The translations under genes and the position numbers were made by a program. A DNA stretch of 45,953 nucleotides, from the NCBI GenBank assembly GCA_002339805.1, contig DDKW01000026.1, positions 1 to 45,953 on the forward strand. Direction: 5' to 3'. Positions 15,640 to 24,183 of the stretch are shown in pieces; the stretch's first letter is position 1, and every line of letters starts with the position of its first letter. The DNA is from Dehalococcoidia bacterium UBA2588 (lineage in GTDB: Bacteria > Chloroflexota > Dehalococcoidia > Lucifugimonadales > UBA3495). The notes under the pieces were generated by a model, which was given only the letters and a program-made list of their open reading frames with translations, made no database searches and was not told where the DNA came from.

Positions 15640-16686
15640 ATGGACGCCATAGATAGAAAACTTCTAAACATGATTCAAACAGAATTTCCCCTTGTAGATA
15701 GCCCGTTTCTACAACTAGCTGATGAGTTAGAGCTTTCAGAAGAGGAAGTTATATCTCGTTTGTCTGTGCTCAAACGCCAAAATGTTGTACGGCAAATCGG
15801 AGCTATATTTGATACTAGGAAATTAGGTTATAAAACTACTTTAGTTGCTTTTGCGTTTCCGCAAGAATTGCTTCATGAGGGAGCTATATTCATTAACCAG
15901 CATCCAGGCGTAAGTCATAATTATGCCAGGGAAGGATCATACTATAATCTTTGGTTTACGATTGCGGTGCCACCAGATCATGATTTGGAAGATGCGATTC
16001 AGTTTATGTATGAAAATACAGGTGCCACTGAATGTAGAATCATGCCCACAATTAAATTCTTTAAAATTGGTGTGAATTTCGATATGGTCCAGAACAAAGG
16101 ATTGTCGCATAATTACAGTCCCGATGGATTTAGTAACAACAATGCTATGCAGACTTGGAATAAGGCTCAAGAACTGACCGCGGCGGATAAAGAAGTGATT
16201 AGGGTGTTGCAAGAAGATATAAAATTAGAGCCTCGTCCCTATGACGATATGGCTGCGGAGTTAGGAATTAGCACTTTAGAATTATTTGAGAAAGCCAAAG
16301 AATTTATTGATAAGACTTTGATGCGCAGGTTCAGTGCAGTTTTACATCATAGAAGATCAGGGTTTATGGCTAATGCTATGGTTGTATGGGAAGTCGATGA
16401 TGAACACGCAACAGAGGTAGGAATGAAAATGGCTGAGCATCCGGCTGTAACGCATTGTTACCAGCGGCCTACTTTCCCAGATTGGCCCTACACACATTTC
16501 ACCATGATACATGCCACTACCAAAGATGAATGCCAGGATATCGCCGATCAAATTCAAGAATTATCGGGTATTGAAAATAGATTGATGTTGTATAGTACTC
16601 GGGAGTATAAGAAAACCCGGGTGAGATATTTTGTGGATGATTATGACAAATTTGCAACTAATAAAACAGTCAATAAAACAGTTTAA
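15640..16686 (+). CDS. ahbAB: siroheme decarboxylase, AhbA-AhbB fusion
   Basis: 348 aa made of two Lrp/AsnC-like halves. The first (about 1-150) has a winged-helix start MDAIDRKLLNMIQ and the AhbA-type core VSHNYAREGSYYNLWFTIAVP. The second (about 172-340) has the AhbB-type core VTHCYQRPTFPDWPYTHFTM. In sulfate reducers and archaea separate AhbA and AhbB remove two acetate carboxyls of siroheme to give 12,18-didecarboxysiroheme, on the way to heme b; NirDL-type fusions do the same toward heme d1. It heads an operon that makes its substrate, with sirC 18 nt behind. A plain Lrp regulator is unlikely, given both core motifs. Confidence 0.9.
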   Translation: MDAIDRKLLNMIQTEFPLVDSPFLQLADELELSEEEVISRLSVLKRQNVVRQIGAIFDTRKLGYKTTLVAFAFPQELLHEGAIFINQHPGVSHNYAREGSYYNLWFTIAVPPDHDLEDAIQFMYENTGATECRIMPTIKFFKIGVNFDMVQNKGLSHNYSPDGFSNNNAMQTWNKAQELTAADKEVIRVLQEDIKLEPRPYDDMAAELGISTLELFEKAKEFIDKTLMRRFSAVLHHRRSGFMANAMVVWEVDDEHATEVGMKMAEHPAVTHCYQRPTFPDWPYTHFTMIHATTKDECQDIADQIQELSGIENRLMLYSTREYKKTRVRYFVDDYDKFATNKTVNKTV

Positions 16687-16704
16687 ATAAAACAGAGGAT
16701 AAAG

Positions 16705-17409
16705 ATGGAAGCTTATTACCCAGTATACTTAAATCTAAAAAACAGGAGAGTTTTGATTGTTGGAGGCGGAGAAATCGCCACTGGAAAAATTCCCGCTTTG
16801 CTGGAATCAGGTGCAAAAATTGAAGTCATAAGTCCATTAGTGACAGACGAACTTAAAGAATATGCTGCTTCTGGAAAAGTTACTTGGACAGAAAGGGAAT
16901 ATATTAAAGGCGATCTTGATGGCATATTTGTCGCGATCGCAGCAACGAACGTTAGAAAAGTTAATCAGGTTATCTATGACGAAGCAGATGAAAAAGGTGT
17001 GTTACTTAATGTAGTAGATGACACTCCGTTTTGTTCTTTTATAGCGCCAGCGATTGTAAAACGTGGACCGGTTACACTAGCAATCTCTACAGGAGGAGTT
17101 AGTCCTGCATTAGCCCGGAAGTTTCGCGAATCTTTGACAGAGGACCCAGTGTTAGAATGGTCAGATTTGGCCCCCGTGTTATCAAAAGCTAGAAATGAAG
17201 TTAAACGTGAGGATTTATATGTAGAGCCCCAGAGATGGCAGTGTTGCATAGATAAAGATCTGATGGATACATATAAAAATGATGGGGACAGCGCGGCTAT
17301 GGATCTGTTACTTGGGAAACTCATTAGATACAGTGATGATAGAATGTGCCCAGATATGGGTACCTGTGTACCTGGAGGCTGCAAAGTTAGGAGTAAGAAA
17401 ACCTCTTGA
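16705..17409 (+). CDS. sirC: precorrin-2 dehydrogenase / sirohydrochlorin ferrochelatase-like
   Basis: 234 aa. Rossmann start YYPVYLNLKNRRVLIVGGGEIATGKI binds NAD; the catalytic Asp is D106 in LNVVDDTPFCSFIAPA. Makes sirohydrochlorin from precorrin-2 and, in Met8p/CysG-type proteins, may also insert iron. The C-terminal about 55 residues are unusual: C180-C181 and then C215-x5-C221-x4-C226 near the end, a cysteine cluster not expected from the textbook family. GAGG before the ATG. Its TGA overlaps the TTG of hemA (TTGA), so the two are translationally coupled. No separate cobalt/iron chelatase (CbiX/SirB) is in the window. Confidence 0.9.
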   Translation: MEAYYPVYLNLKNRRVLIVGGGEIATGKIPALLESGAKIEVISPLVTDELKEYAASGKVTWTEREYIKGDLDGIFVAIAATNVRKVNQVIYDEADEKGVLLNVVDDTPFCSFIAPAIVKRGPVTLAISTGGVSPALARKFRESLTEDPVLEWSDLAPVLSKARNEVKREDLYVEPQRWQCCIDKDLMDTYKNDGDSAAMDLLLGKLIRYSDDRMCPDMGTCVPGGCKVRSKKTS

Positions 17410-18683
17410 TAGATTTTGTAACAGTTGGTCTAAGTCACAAAACTGCGGGACTAGATCTGCGAGAAAAAATTACTATTGAAAAAGATAATTTATCTACAGC
17501 ATTAGATGTTATGGATGAGTATCTGGATCAATCAGTTATTCTTTCAACATGTAATCGAATGGAAATATATTCATATTCAGATGATGAATTAGCAGCATCC
17601 AAAGTATTGAGTTTTTTATCTGATTATTTTGAAATTGATAAGAAACTTCTAGAAGAGCATTTGTATGTGATGACTGGCAGAGGGTCTGTGAATCATCTGT
17701 TCGGTGTAGTTAGTGGACTAGATTCGATGATAGTCGGGGAACATCAGATTTTAGGGCAAGTAAGAGATTATTATGGCATGGCAGGGAGCAGAGGTTCTGT
17801 TTCCGGCCCATTAATGAGGCTGTTCCATCGAGCTTTTAGAACTGGCCGAAAAGTCCGCAGAGAGACAAATATATCAAAATATGGCAGGTCCGTTAGTAAG
17901 ACAGCCGCTATGATCGCATCAGACAAATTGGAAAATTTGCGGGATTCATCCGTGATGGTAATTGGAGCTGGTGATGCTGGTAGATTAGTTGTGCGTGCAT
18001 TGTCTTATGCTGGTGCTAATGACATTATTGTCGCAAATAGGACACGAGAACGAGCGGATGAACTGGCTGATTCTCTGGGGGGAACATCGATACCTTATGA
18101 ATTGCTCAATGACTCATTATCAACAGTGGATGTGGTCATTAGCTCAACGGGTTCACCAGGTCATGTATTAACCAAAGAGAATGCAGGTAATTCAATCGCT
18201 GGAAGGAATGGAAAACCTATCGTACTGATTGATATAGCGGTTCCTAGAGATATCGATCCGTTGTTGTCAGAAATTGAAGGAGTTCACTTGTACTCTATGG
18301 ATGACTTGGCGGAGCATGCGGGACTCAATGATCCTTTGTTTGAAACAGAAATTCTGAGAAGCCAATTAATGGTCGATAACGAGACTGATTTATTTATGTC
18401 ATGGTGGAATTCTTTAGATACAGCGGAACTAGTCGCAGATTTATATGAAAAAGCTGATCAGATTCGTACTGATGAATTGAATAAAACCCTAAAGTATTTA
18501 ATTAACAGTGAGTTATTTGATATTAACTCGGATAATATTGACGAATTGGCGTTCAGATTAGATGCTTTAAGTAATGCTATAGTCAATAAATTGTTCCATG
18601 CTCCAACATCCTATATCAAATCGGAACATGATCCTTCAAGACAAGATATGATCAGAAGATGGTTTGATCTCCATAAAGAATAG
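17406..18683 (+). CDS. hemA: glutamyl-tRNA reductase
   Basis: 425 aa. NADPH-dependent reduction of Glu-tRNA(Glu) to glutamate-1-semialdehyde, first step of C5 tetrapyrrole synthesis. Start at TTG 17406 overlaps the sirC stop by 4 bp; the sequence MIDFVTVGLSHKTAGLDLRE is the expected N-terminus. Catalytic Cys49 lies in LSTCNRMEIY. SGLDSMIVGEHQILGQV and the NADPH-binding VMVIGAGDAGRLVVRAL follow, and then the C-terminal helical dimerisation domain. The paired enzyme hemL is the last gene of the operon. Confidence 0.97.
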   Translation: MIDFVTVGLSHKTAGLDLREKITIEKDNLSTALDVMDEYLDQSVILSTCNRMEIYSYSDDELAASKVLSFLSDYFEIDKKLLEEHLYVMTGRGSVNHLFGVVSGLDSMIVGEHQILGQVRDYYGMAGSRGSVSGPLMRLFHRAFRTGRKVRRETNISKYGRSVSKTAAMIASDKLENLRDSSVMVIGAGDAGRLVVRALSYAGANDIIVANRTRERADELADSLGGTSIPYELLNDSLSTVDVVISSTGSPGHVLTKENAGNSIAGRNGKPIVLIDIAVPRDIDPLLSEIEGVHLYSMDDLAEHAGLNDPLFETEILRSQLMVDNETDLFMSWWNSLDTAELVADLYEKADQIRTDELNKTLKYLINSELFDINSDNIDELAFRLDALSNAIVNKLFHAPTSYIKSEHDPSRQDMIRRWFDLHKE

Positions 18684-18689
18684 TGTATC

Positions 18690-19622
18690 GTGACTGATCG
18701 TTCTAAACGAGTGATTCGAATCGCTACTAGAAACAGTAGACTTGCGACTTACCAGGCAACTGTTGTCAAAGAAGGATTAGAGTCAAAATTTCCAGATTAT
18801 AAATTCAGCTTAAACTATGTCAATTCAGAAGTAGGTGATATCAATAAAGACAAACCATTAGCTGATTTAGGATTAGGAGTATTTGTTAGAAGTATAGAAC
18901 AATCATTATTAGACTTTAATTCTGATATAGCTGTTCATAGCTTGAAGGATGTTCCAACTATATTGACTCCAGGCTTGGAAATGGTTGCATTCCTAGATAG
19001 AGAAGATGCGAGAGATGTTAACGTGTCAAATCATAATGTTAGCTTAATAGATCTTCCAGCTGGCTCCAAAATAGGAACTAGTAGTCCTCGTAGAGCAGCT
19101 CAAATCATGAATGTGCGCTCGGATCTTACAATCGTACCAATACGAGGAAATGTACCTACCAGGGTATCAAAAATTGAAACGTCAGAATGTGACGCTGTAA
19201 TACTAGCTGCAGCTGGACTAAAAAGGCTAGAAATGACGCATCATATTTCAGAGTATTTAGATATAGATGATTTTATTCCAGCTCCAGGTCAAGGGATTAT
19301 AGGAGTCCAGATAAGGTCGGAGGACTCCGAACTCTTTCCTATTGTAAGGGCATTAAATAATTTCGAATCTGAAGTCTGTTCAATAACGGAACGCAAGTTC
19401 CTAGAGTTATTGGGTAGTGGATGCCAAATGCCTGTGGGGGCTCACGCAAGAGTTATAGAAAACGAAATTCACATGGTTAGTAGTATTGGTGATTTGGATG
19501 CTAGGAAATGTTATTTTTCTAAAATAGTTGGGGAAGTAAAACATCCTGAAAATTTAGCTGAAGAAACGAAGCATGATTTTGAGTCTGGGGAAGCTAAATA
19601 TTTGATTGGAAGATATACTTAA
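18690..19622 (+). CDS. hemC: porphobilinogen deaminase (hydroxymethylbilane synthase)
   Basis: 310 aa. Joins four porphobilinogens into hydroxymethylbilane using a dipyrromethane cofactor attached to Cys245 (LLGSGCQMPVGAHA). Also seen: IATRNSRLATYQA, AVHSLKDVP (catalytic Asp region), GTSSPRRAAQI and IRGNVPTRV. GTG start 6 nt after the hemA stop. The third domain (after about residue 225) is complete. Confidence 0.97.
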   Translation: MTDRSKRVIRIATRNSRLATYQATVVKEGLESKFPDYKFSLNYVNSEVGDINKDKPLADLGLGVFVRSIEQSLLDFNSDIAVHSLKDVPTILTPGLEMVAFLDREDARDVNVSNHNVSLIDLPAGSKIGTSSPRRAAQIMNVRSDLTIVPIRGNVPTRVSKIETSECDAVILAAAGLKRLEMTHHISEYLDIDDFIPAPGQGIIGVQIRSEDSELFPIVRALNNFESEVCSITERKFLELLGSGCQMPVGAHARVIENEIHMVSSIGDLDARKCYFSKIVGEVKHPENLAEETKHDFESGEAKYLIGRYT

Positions 19623-19655
19623 TGTGTATAGAGTATTTATAGCTTGGGTGAACTA

Positions 19656-21164
19656 ATGGGAAATATTGTATTTTTAGTAGGTGCTGGTCCAGGAGATCCA
19701 GGTTTACTGACGGTGAAAGGCAGTAAATGCCTTCAGGACGCAAATGTAGTTGTGTATGATCGTTTGATGGATAATTCTTTGTTAGATTTAGTTCCTTCAG
19801 AATGCGAACGTATTTTTGTCGGTAAATCTAGAGGCAGACAAGCTTTTACCCAAGATGAAATTAATGAAATATTAATTGATCGGGGCTTAAATAATAGAGT
19901 AGTTGTGCGGCTTAAAGGCGGAGATCCGTTCGTGTTTGGTAGAGGTGGAGAAGAAGCGATAGCTCTAAGTAATAAAGGAATTAATTTTGAAATTGTTCCT
20001 GGTATAACCTCTTCTATAGCTGCAGCGGCGTATGCTGGTATACCTGTTACTCATAGAGGAGTCGCAACTAATTTTACTGTTATTAGCGGTAGTGAAGACC
20101 CTACAAAATCTACTAGCATGGTTCCATGGGATATTCTTGCGAAGACGCAGGGGACTTTGGTAGTGCTTATGGGTTGGGCATCTCTTCCGCAAATAATAGA
20201 AGTTCTGATAGCCAATGGCAGAACGCCCGATACGCCTATTGCACTCGTTCAATGGGGCACATGGGCCAAACAAAAAACAGTTACTGGAACATTATCTAGC
20301 ATTGTAGAAGAAGCAAGAAATCAGCATTTGGGTTCTCCTGTAGTAGCCGTAATAGGGGATGTGGTTAAGCTTAGGTCGGATATTAAATGGTTTGATTCTA
20401 AGCCATTATTTGGAATTAGGATTTTGGTAACTAGATCAAGAACTCAATCGTCTAAACTTAAGTCTAAGTTATTTGATTTGGGTGCTGAAGTAATCGAATT
20501 GCCAATGATAGAGGTAACGGAATTAGAAGATTATGCTGAATTAGATGAGGCATTGGAATCCATAAGCTCATTCAACTGGATGTTTTTCACTAGTGCCAAT
20601 TCGGTGGAAAGCGTCTTCAAACGTTTGCACGTACAAGGAAAGGATTCACGGGATCTTAGCAATATCAAAATTATGGCTATTGGTGATGCTACCCGGGATA
20701 AGTTGCTAAATAACGGGATCAAAGCGGATTTCATTCCTGTTAAGTCTGCATCTGAGCAAGTGGTCAAAGAGTTAAGTGTATTTGAATGGGAAGATACTAG
20801 GATCTTTATACCTGCTTCAAACATAGCTAGAAAAGTGATCAAAGAAGGGTTAAGTGGATTAGGCGCTGAAGTTCTACAAATTACGGCTTATAACAATGGT
20901 GTACCAGAAGAAATATCACATCGTGCTATCGATGTATTGAAAGAAGGTGTTGATGTGATCACATTTGCAAGTTCTTCGACGGTAGATAATTTAGTTGATA
21001 TATTAAAGGAAGAAAAACATTTAATTGATAGATCTTTTAATGTAAGTATTGGTCCTACCACCAGTAAAACCGCGAATGAAAGAGATGTTAAAATTTCTGT
21101 AGAAGCGAAGGACCCCTCGATTGAAAGCATGATTGATTCTTTGCTGAGTCATTATAAAGATTGA
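19656..21164 (+). CDS. cobA-hemD: uroporphyrinogen-III methyltransferase / uroporphyrinogen-III synthase fusion
   Basis: 502 aa from ATG 19656; a TTG four codons upstream is in frame but less likely. Residues about 1-245 are the SAM-dependent CobA/SUMT domain: VGAGPGDPGLLTVKG, VVYDRLMDNSLLDLVP, RLKGGDPFVFGRGGEE and GIPVTHRG. Residues about 250-502 are HemD: GIRILVTRSRTQSSKLKSKL and later FTSANSVESVFKRL. The fusion closes hydroxymethylbilane to uroporphyrinogen III and methylates it to precorrin-2, committing carbon to siroheme-type products. Such fusions are common in Firmicutes and some Chloroflexota. It sits between hemC and hemB. Confidence 0.95.
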   Translation: MGNIVFLVGAGPGDPGLLTVKGSKCLQDANVVVYDRLMDNSLLDLVPSECERIFVGKSRGRQAFTQDEINEILIDRGLNNRVVVRLKGGDPFVFGRGGEEAIALSNKGINFEIVPGITSSIAAAAYAGIPVTHRGVATNFTVISGSEDPTKSTSMVPWDILAKTQGTLVVLMGWASLPQIIEVLIANGRTPDTPIALVQWGTWAKQKTVTGTLSSIVEEARNQHLGSPVVAVIGDVVKLRSDIKWFDSKPLFGIRILVTRSRTQSSKLKSKLFDLGAEVIELPMIEVTELEDYAELDEALESISSFNWMFFTSANSVESVFKRLHVQGKDSRDLSNIKIMAIGDATRDKLLNNGIKADFIPVKSASEQVVKELSVFEWEDTRIFIPASNIARKVIKEGLSGLGAEVLQITAYNNGVPEEISHRAIDVLKEGVDVITFASSSTVDNLVDILKEEKHLIDRSFNVSIGPTTSKTANERDVKISVEAKDPSIESMIDSLLSHYKD

Positions 21165-21186
21165 TAGAGATATGGAAGGCTATGAT

Positions 21187-22161
21187 ATGACGGATATTTC
21201 ATTTTCAAGATTGCGTAGGCTCCGAGATAATGCGGTGATTAGGGGATATGTCAGTGAAAATTCACTAGATATCAAAAAATTTGTATATCCGCTTTTTATC
21301 CGATTTGGTAAAGATATAAAGGAACCGATAAGTTCTATGCCAGGCTGCTTCAATATTTCTTTGGATAATTTGCAAAATGAGATAGAAGATATAGTGTCAT
21401 TAGGTATAACTGGTGTGCTCTTATTTGGTATACCAGAGGTAAAGGACCCTACAGGTTCTGATTGCTATTCTAATGATGGAATTATTCAGAAGGCTATAAA
21501 AATTATTAAAAATGTTGCTCCTGATTTGTATGTGATCACTGACATATGTTTATGCGAGTATACTGATCATGGTCACTGTGGAATTGTTGACAATGGTAGT
21601 ATTAATAATGATGAAACAATCAAACTTTTAGGACGAAGTGCATTAACTCATGTCCAAGCGGGAGCTGACATGGTAGCTCCATCAGCTATGATGGATGGGC
21701 AGGTTAAGATGATTAGGAATGCTTTGGATGAAGGGTCTTATAATCACATTCCTGTAATGGGATATTCAGCTAAATATTCTTCAGCTTTTTATGGACCATT
21801 TAGGGAAGCGGCGGATTCCACTCCTTCTTTTGGAGATCGAAGAACTTATCAGATGGATCCGAGTAATCGAAGGATGGCACTTGAAGAAGTGGAAAGTGAT
21901 ATCAGAGAAGGGGCTGATATTGTAATGGTTAAACCTGCATTATCTTATCTTGATGTAATTCATGAAGTAAGAGAAAAATATAATAAACCTCTAGCGGCAT
22001 ATAATGTTAGTGGTGAATATTCATTAATTAAGGCAGCTTCAGAAAAAGGCTGGATTGATGAAAAATCAGCTACTCTAGAAGTTTTAAATTCTATCAATCG
22101 TGCTGGCGCAGATATGATAATTAGTTATCATACGAAAGATGTTGCAAAATGGTTAGCGTAA
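21187..22161 (+). CDS. hemB: delta-aminolevulinic acid dehydratase (porphobilinogen synthase)
   Basis: 324 aa from ATG 21187, preferred because GGAAGG lies 8 nt upstream; an ATG at 21172 would add five residues and has a poor ribosome site. Condenses two ALA to porphobilinogen. It is a zinc-type enzyme: C-x-C-x7-C in ICLCEYTDHGHCG (Cys121, 123 and 131). Schiff-base lysines are K196 (MGYSAKYSSAFYGPFREA) and K249 (VMVKPALSYLD). RRLRDNAVIRGYV is the expected start. It follows cobA-hemD by 22 nt. Confidence 0.96.
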   Translation: MTDISFSRLRRLRDNAVIRGYVSENSLDIKKFVYPLFIRFGKDIKEPISSMPGCFNISLDNLQNEIEDIVSLGITGVLLFGIPEVKDPTGSDCYSNDGIIQKAIKIIKNVAPDLYVITDICLCEYTDHGHCGIVDNGSINNDETIKLLGRSALTHVQAGADMVAPSAMMDGQVKMIRNALDEGSYNHIPVMGYSAKYSSAFYGPFREAADSTPSFGDRRTYQMDPSNRRMALEEVESDIREGADIVMVKPALSYLDVIHEVREKYNKPLAAYNVSGEYSLIKAASEKGWIDEKSATLEVLNSINRAGADMIISYHTKDVAKWLA

Positions 22162-22188
22162 TTCTATAAAAAAATAAATGGTGGACCT

Positions 22189-23472
22189 ATGAATCTAAAT
22201 AAATCCAAAGACCTATTCAATGAGGCCGTAAATTATATGCCTGGTGGAGTGAGTAGTCCTGTTCGATCCTTTAAAAATGTAGGAGGAACCCCTCCGTTTA
22301 TTAGTAAAGGGTTAGGTAATAAAATTTGGGATGTGGACGGGAATGAGTATATGGACTATGTTGGTTCTTGGGGTCCGTTAATATTAGGGCATGCTCATCC
22401 AGAAGTTAATGCTGCGATTAAACAAGCTGTAGATAAAGGGACAAGTTTTGGTGCACCTGTAGAACCAGAATTAGAATTGGTAAAATTAATCTGCGGATCA
22501 ATTCCATCTATTGATAAAGTTAGGTTAGTAAGCTCTGGTACTGAGGCATGTATGAGTGCAATAAGATTAGCGAGAGCTTACACAAATAAATCCAAAATAA
22601 TTAAGTTTGCGGGTTGCTATCATGGGCACGTTGATGGTTTGCTGGTGCGAGCGGGATCTGGTGCTCTGACAAGTGGGATTCCTGACAGTGCCGGTGTTCC
22701 TGCTTCTTACGCTTCAGAAACACTTATCGCTGATTTTAACGATTTGGCATCGGTTGAAAAATTATTTAACGAACATCAAGATCAAATAGCAGGAATAATA
22801 GTCGAGCCCATAGCGGGTAATATGGGTGTAGTCCCTCCTAATCCGGGTTTTTTAGAGGGATTAAGAAATATAACCAAGAAAAATAATTCTCTTTTGATAT
22901 TTGACGAAGTGATCACTGGATTTAGAGTTGATTTTGGGGGGGCACAGACTTTGCTAGGTGTTACGCCTGATATCACTTGTTTAGGGAAAATTATTGGCGG
23001 TGGATTGCCAGTCGGGGCTTATGGAAGTAGCGCTGAGATCATGGAATGTGTGGCGCCTCTTGGTCCTATGTATCAGGCTGGTACGTTATCGGGAAATCCG
23101 CTGGCAGTAACCGCAGGATTAACGGCCTTGAGATTACTGAGCGAACCCGGCACATACAATACTCTAGACGATCTAGGATCATATGCTGAAAAAGGTATAA
23201 CTGAGGTTATGAAAGAGTTTGACATAGAAGCCAAATTCAACAGAATTGGTTCTATGTTCACAGCATTTTTTAGTGGAAAGAATGTGTCTAGCATGACTGA
23301 TTTGGAACATGTGGATACAGATCGTTATAGCCAGTATTTTCATGGATTATTGGAACGAGGTGTTTATTTTGCTCCTTCCCAATTTGAATGTGGGTTCGTT
23401 TCTTTATCGCATACAAAGGATGATATTGACATAACTCTTGAGAAATTAAGAGAAGTAGTGAAAGGTCTTTAG
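22189..23472 (+). CDS. hemL: glutamate-1-semialdehyde 2,1-aminomutase
   Basis: 427 aa. PLP enzyme converting glutamate-1-semialdehyde to 5-aminolevulinate. Visible: YMPGGVSSPVRSF, YVGSWGPLILGHAHP, VSSGTEACMSAIRLARA, CYHGHVDGLLV, LIFDEVITGFR and the PLP lysine K267 in CLGKIIGGGLPVGAYG. Full length. It ends the tetrapyrrole operon, 28 nt before a strong bidirectional terminator. No hemE, hemG/Y, hemH, ahbC or ahbD is in the window. Confidence 0.97.
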   Translation: MNLNKSKDLFNEAVNYMPGGVSSPVRSFKNVGGTPPFISKGLGNKIWDVDGNEYMDYVGSWGPLILGHAHPEVNAAIKQAVDKGTSFGAPVEPELELVKLICGSIPSIDKVRLVSSGTEACMSAIRLARAYTNKSKIIKFAGCYHGHVDGLLVRAGSGALTSGIPDSAGVPASYASETLIADFNDLASVEKLFNEHQDQIAGIIVEPIAGNMGVVPPNPGFLEGLRNITKKNNSLLIFDEVITGFRVDFGGAQTLLGVTPDITCLGKIIGGGLPVGAYGSSAEIMECVAPLGPMYQAGTLSGNPLAVTAGLTALRLLSEPGTYNTLDDLGSYAEKGITEVMKEFDIEAKFNRIGSMFTAFFSGKNVSSMTDLEHVDTDRYSQYFHGLLERGVYFAPSQFECGFVSLSHTKDDIDITLEKLREVVKGL

Positions 23473-23500
23473 ATACTATCTATTCTGTTCTTTACAATAT

Positions 23501-23535
23501 AAAAAGGAGTCTGGGATTACCCCAGACTCCTTTTT
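23501..23535 (+). terminator. bidirectional intrinsic terminator between hemL and sodN
   Basis: A perfect 15-bp stem, 23501-23515 (starts AAAAAGGAGTC) with 23521-23535, closes a 5-nt loop ATTAC. The 5' A-run and 3' T-run make it work in both directions. It lies 28 nt after the hemL stop and 15 nt after the end of the convergent sodN gene. Confidence 0.92.
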
Positions 23536-23550
23536 ATAAATTACTGAAAC

Positions 23551-24018
23551 TTAAGCTCCGAAGCGTACTTCAGCGTTAGGGTCAGAATACGTGACATTTT
23601 TGGTGTTCCAGAAAATCTCAGCTATTTTGTCTACAGTCCCTACTAAGTCTTCAGCGGCACTTGCATCAACTGTTTGTTTATTTCTACCAGCCAGTTTGCC
23701 AGCGTTCCAAACCAAGGAATGGAGGTCTGGATATTGTTCGACATGTTCTGGTCTGAAATAGTCCGCCCAAAGTATATATAGTTCTTTTTTGCAGAGTTGA
23801 GCATGTTCTTCTTTTACAGCTACATATCTTGCTAAAGTATTTTCATAGGTTGCCCAGTCTCCATCTGACGCAGGCTTTTCCAACGCATTTATGCGCATGA
23901 CCATTTTTTGTACTGTTTGTGCTGCTATTTTTGCACTTACTGGGTCATAGATTCCGCAGGGGATATCACAGTGTGCTTCAGCCGTATGGGTTATTACCAA
24001 TTTTGAAAAGTTTATCAT
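23551..24018 (-). CDS. sodN: nickel superoxide dismutase
   Basis: 155 aa. Contains the nickel hook H16-C17-D-I-P-C21-G-I-Y24-D-P. After removal of the first 15 residues His becomes residue 1, with Cys2, Cys6 and Tyr9 in the positions known from Streptomyces and cyanobacterial enzymes. The rest is the four-helix bundle, including LYILWADYFRPEHVEQYPDLHSLVWNAGKLAG and EIFWNTKN. Forms hexamers that dismutate superoxide. The leader MINFSKLVITHTAEA must be cut for activity; the usual protease gene sodX is not adjacent. GGAG-type ribosome site before the ATG. Convergent with the tetrapyrrole operon and divergent from ilvD. Confidence 0.95.
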   Translation of the reverse strand: MINFSKLVITHTAEAHCDIPCGIYDPVSAKIAAQTVQKMVMRINALEKPASDGDWATYENTLARYVAVKEEHAQLCKKELYILWADYFRPEHVEQYPDLHSLVWNAGKLAGRNKQTVDASAAEDLVGTVDKIAEIFWNTKNVTYSDPNAEVRFGA

Positions 24019-24112
24019 CTAATCTCCTAAACTCCTTAGTGGTTTCTCAGTTAAAAGGTTACTAAAAACCGATATGTAGCGCAAGGGCTATTTTATGCGG
24101 TATCAGATGTGA

Positions 24113-24141
24113 TTGTAGCAAAGTATCCCTCTGTTTATAAT
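24113..24141 (+). promoter_or_regulatory. sigma70-type promoter of ilvD
   Basis: TTGTAG (24113-24118), 17-nt spacer, perfect TATAAT (24136-24141). Transcription would begin near 24148, after the GTG at 24109 that would give the longest reading frame. This supports the ATG at 24184 as the true ilvD start. Confidence 0.65.
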
Positions 24142-24183
24142 GTAGCAATAGAAAATAGGAAAACGTTGAGGAGCAAAATCAAT

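Noticed and set aside
15555..15656. 33-codon GTG frame with a C-x-C in the leader of the tetrapyrrole operon, as a possible leader peptide.
   Set aside because: No ribosome site, no homolog and it overlaps the ahbAB start out of frame.
15640..16686. Calling the ahbAB gene an Lrp/AsnC transcription regulator.
   Set aside because: Both halves carry siroheme-decarboxylase core motifs and the gene heads a siroheme operon; the winged-helix part is normal in this enzyme family.
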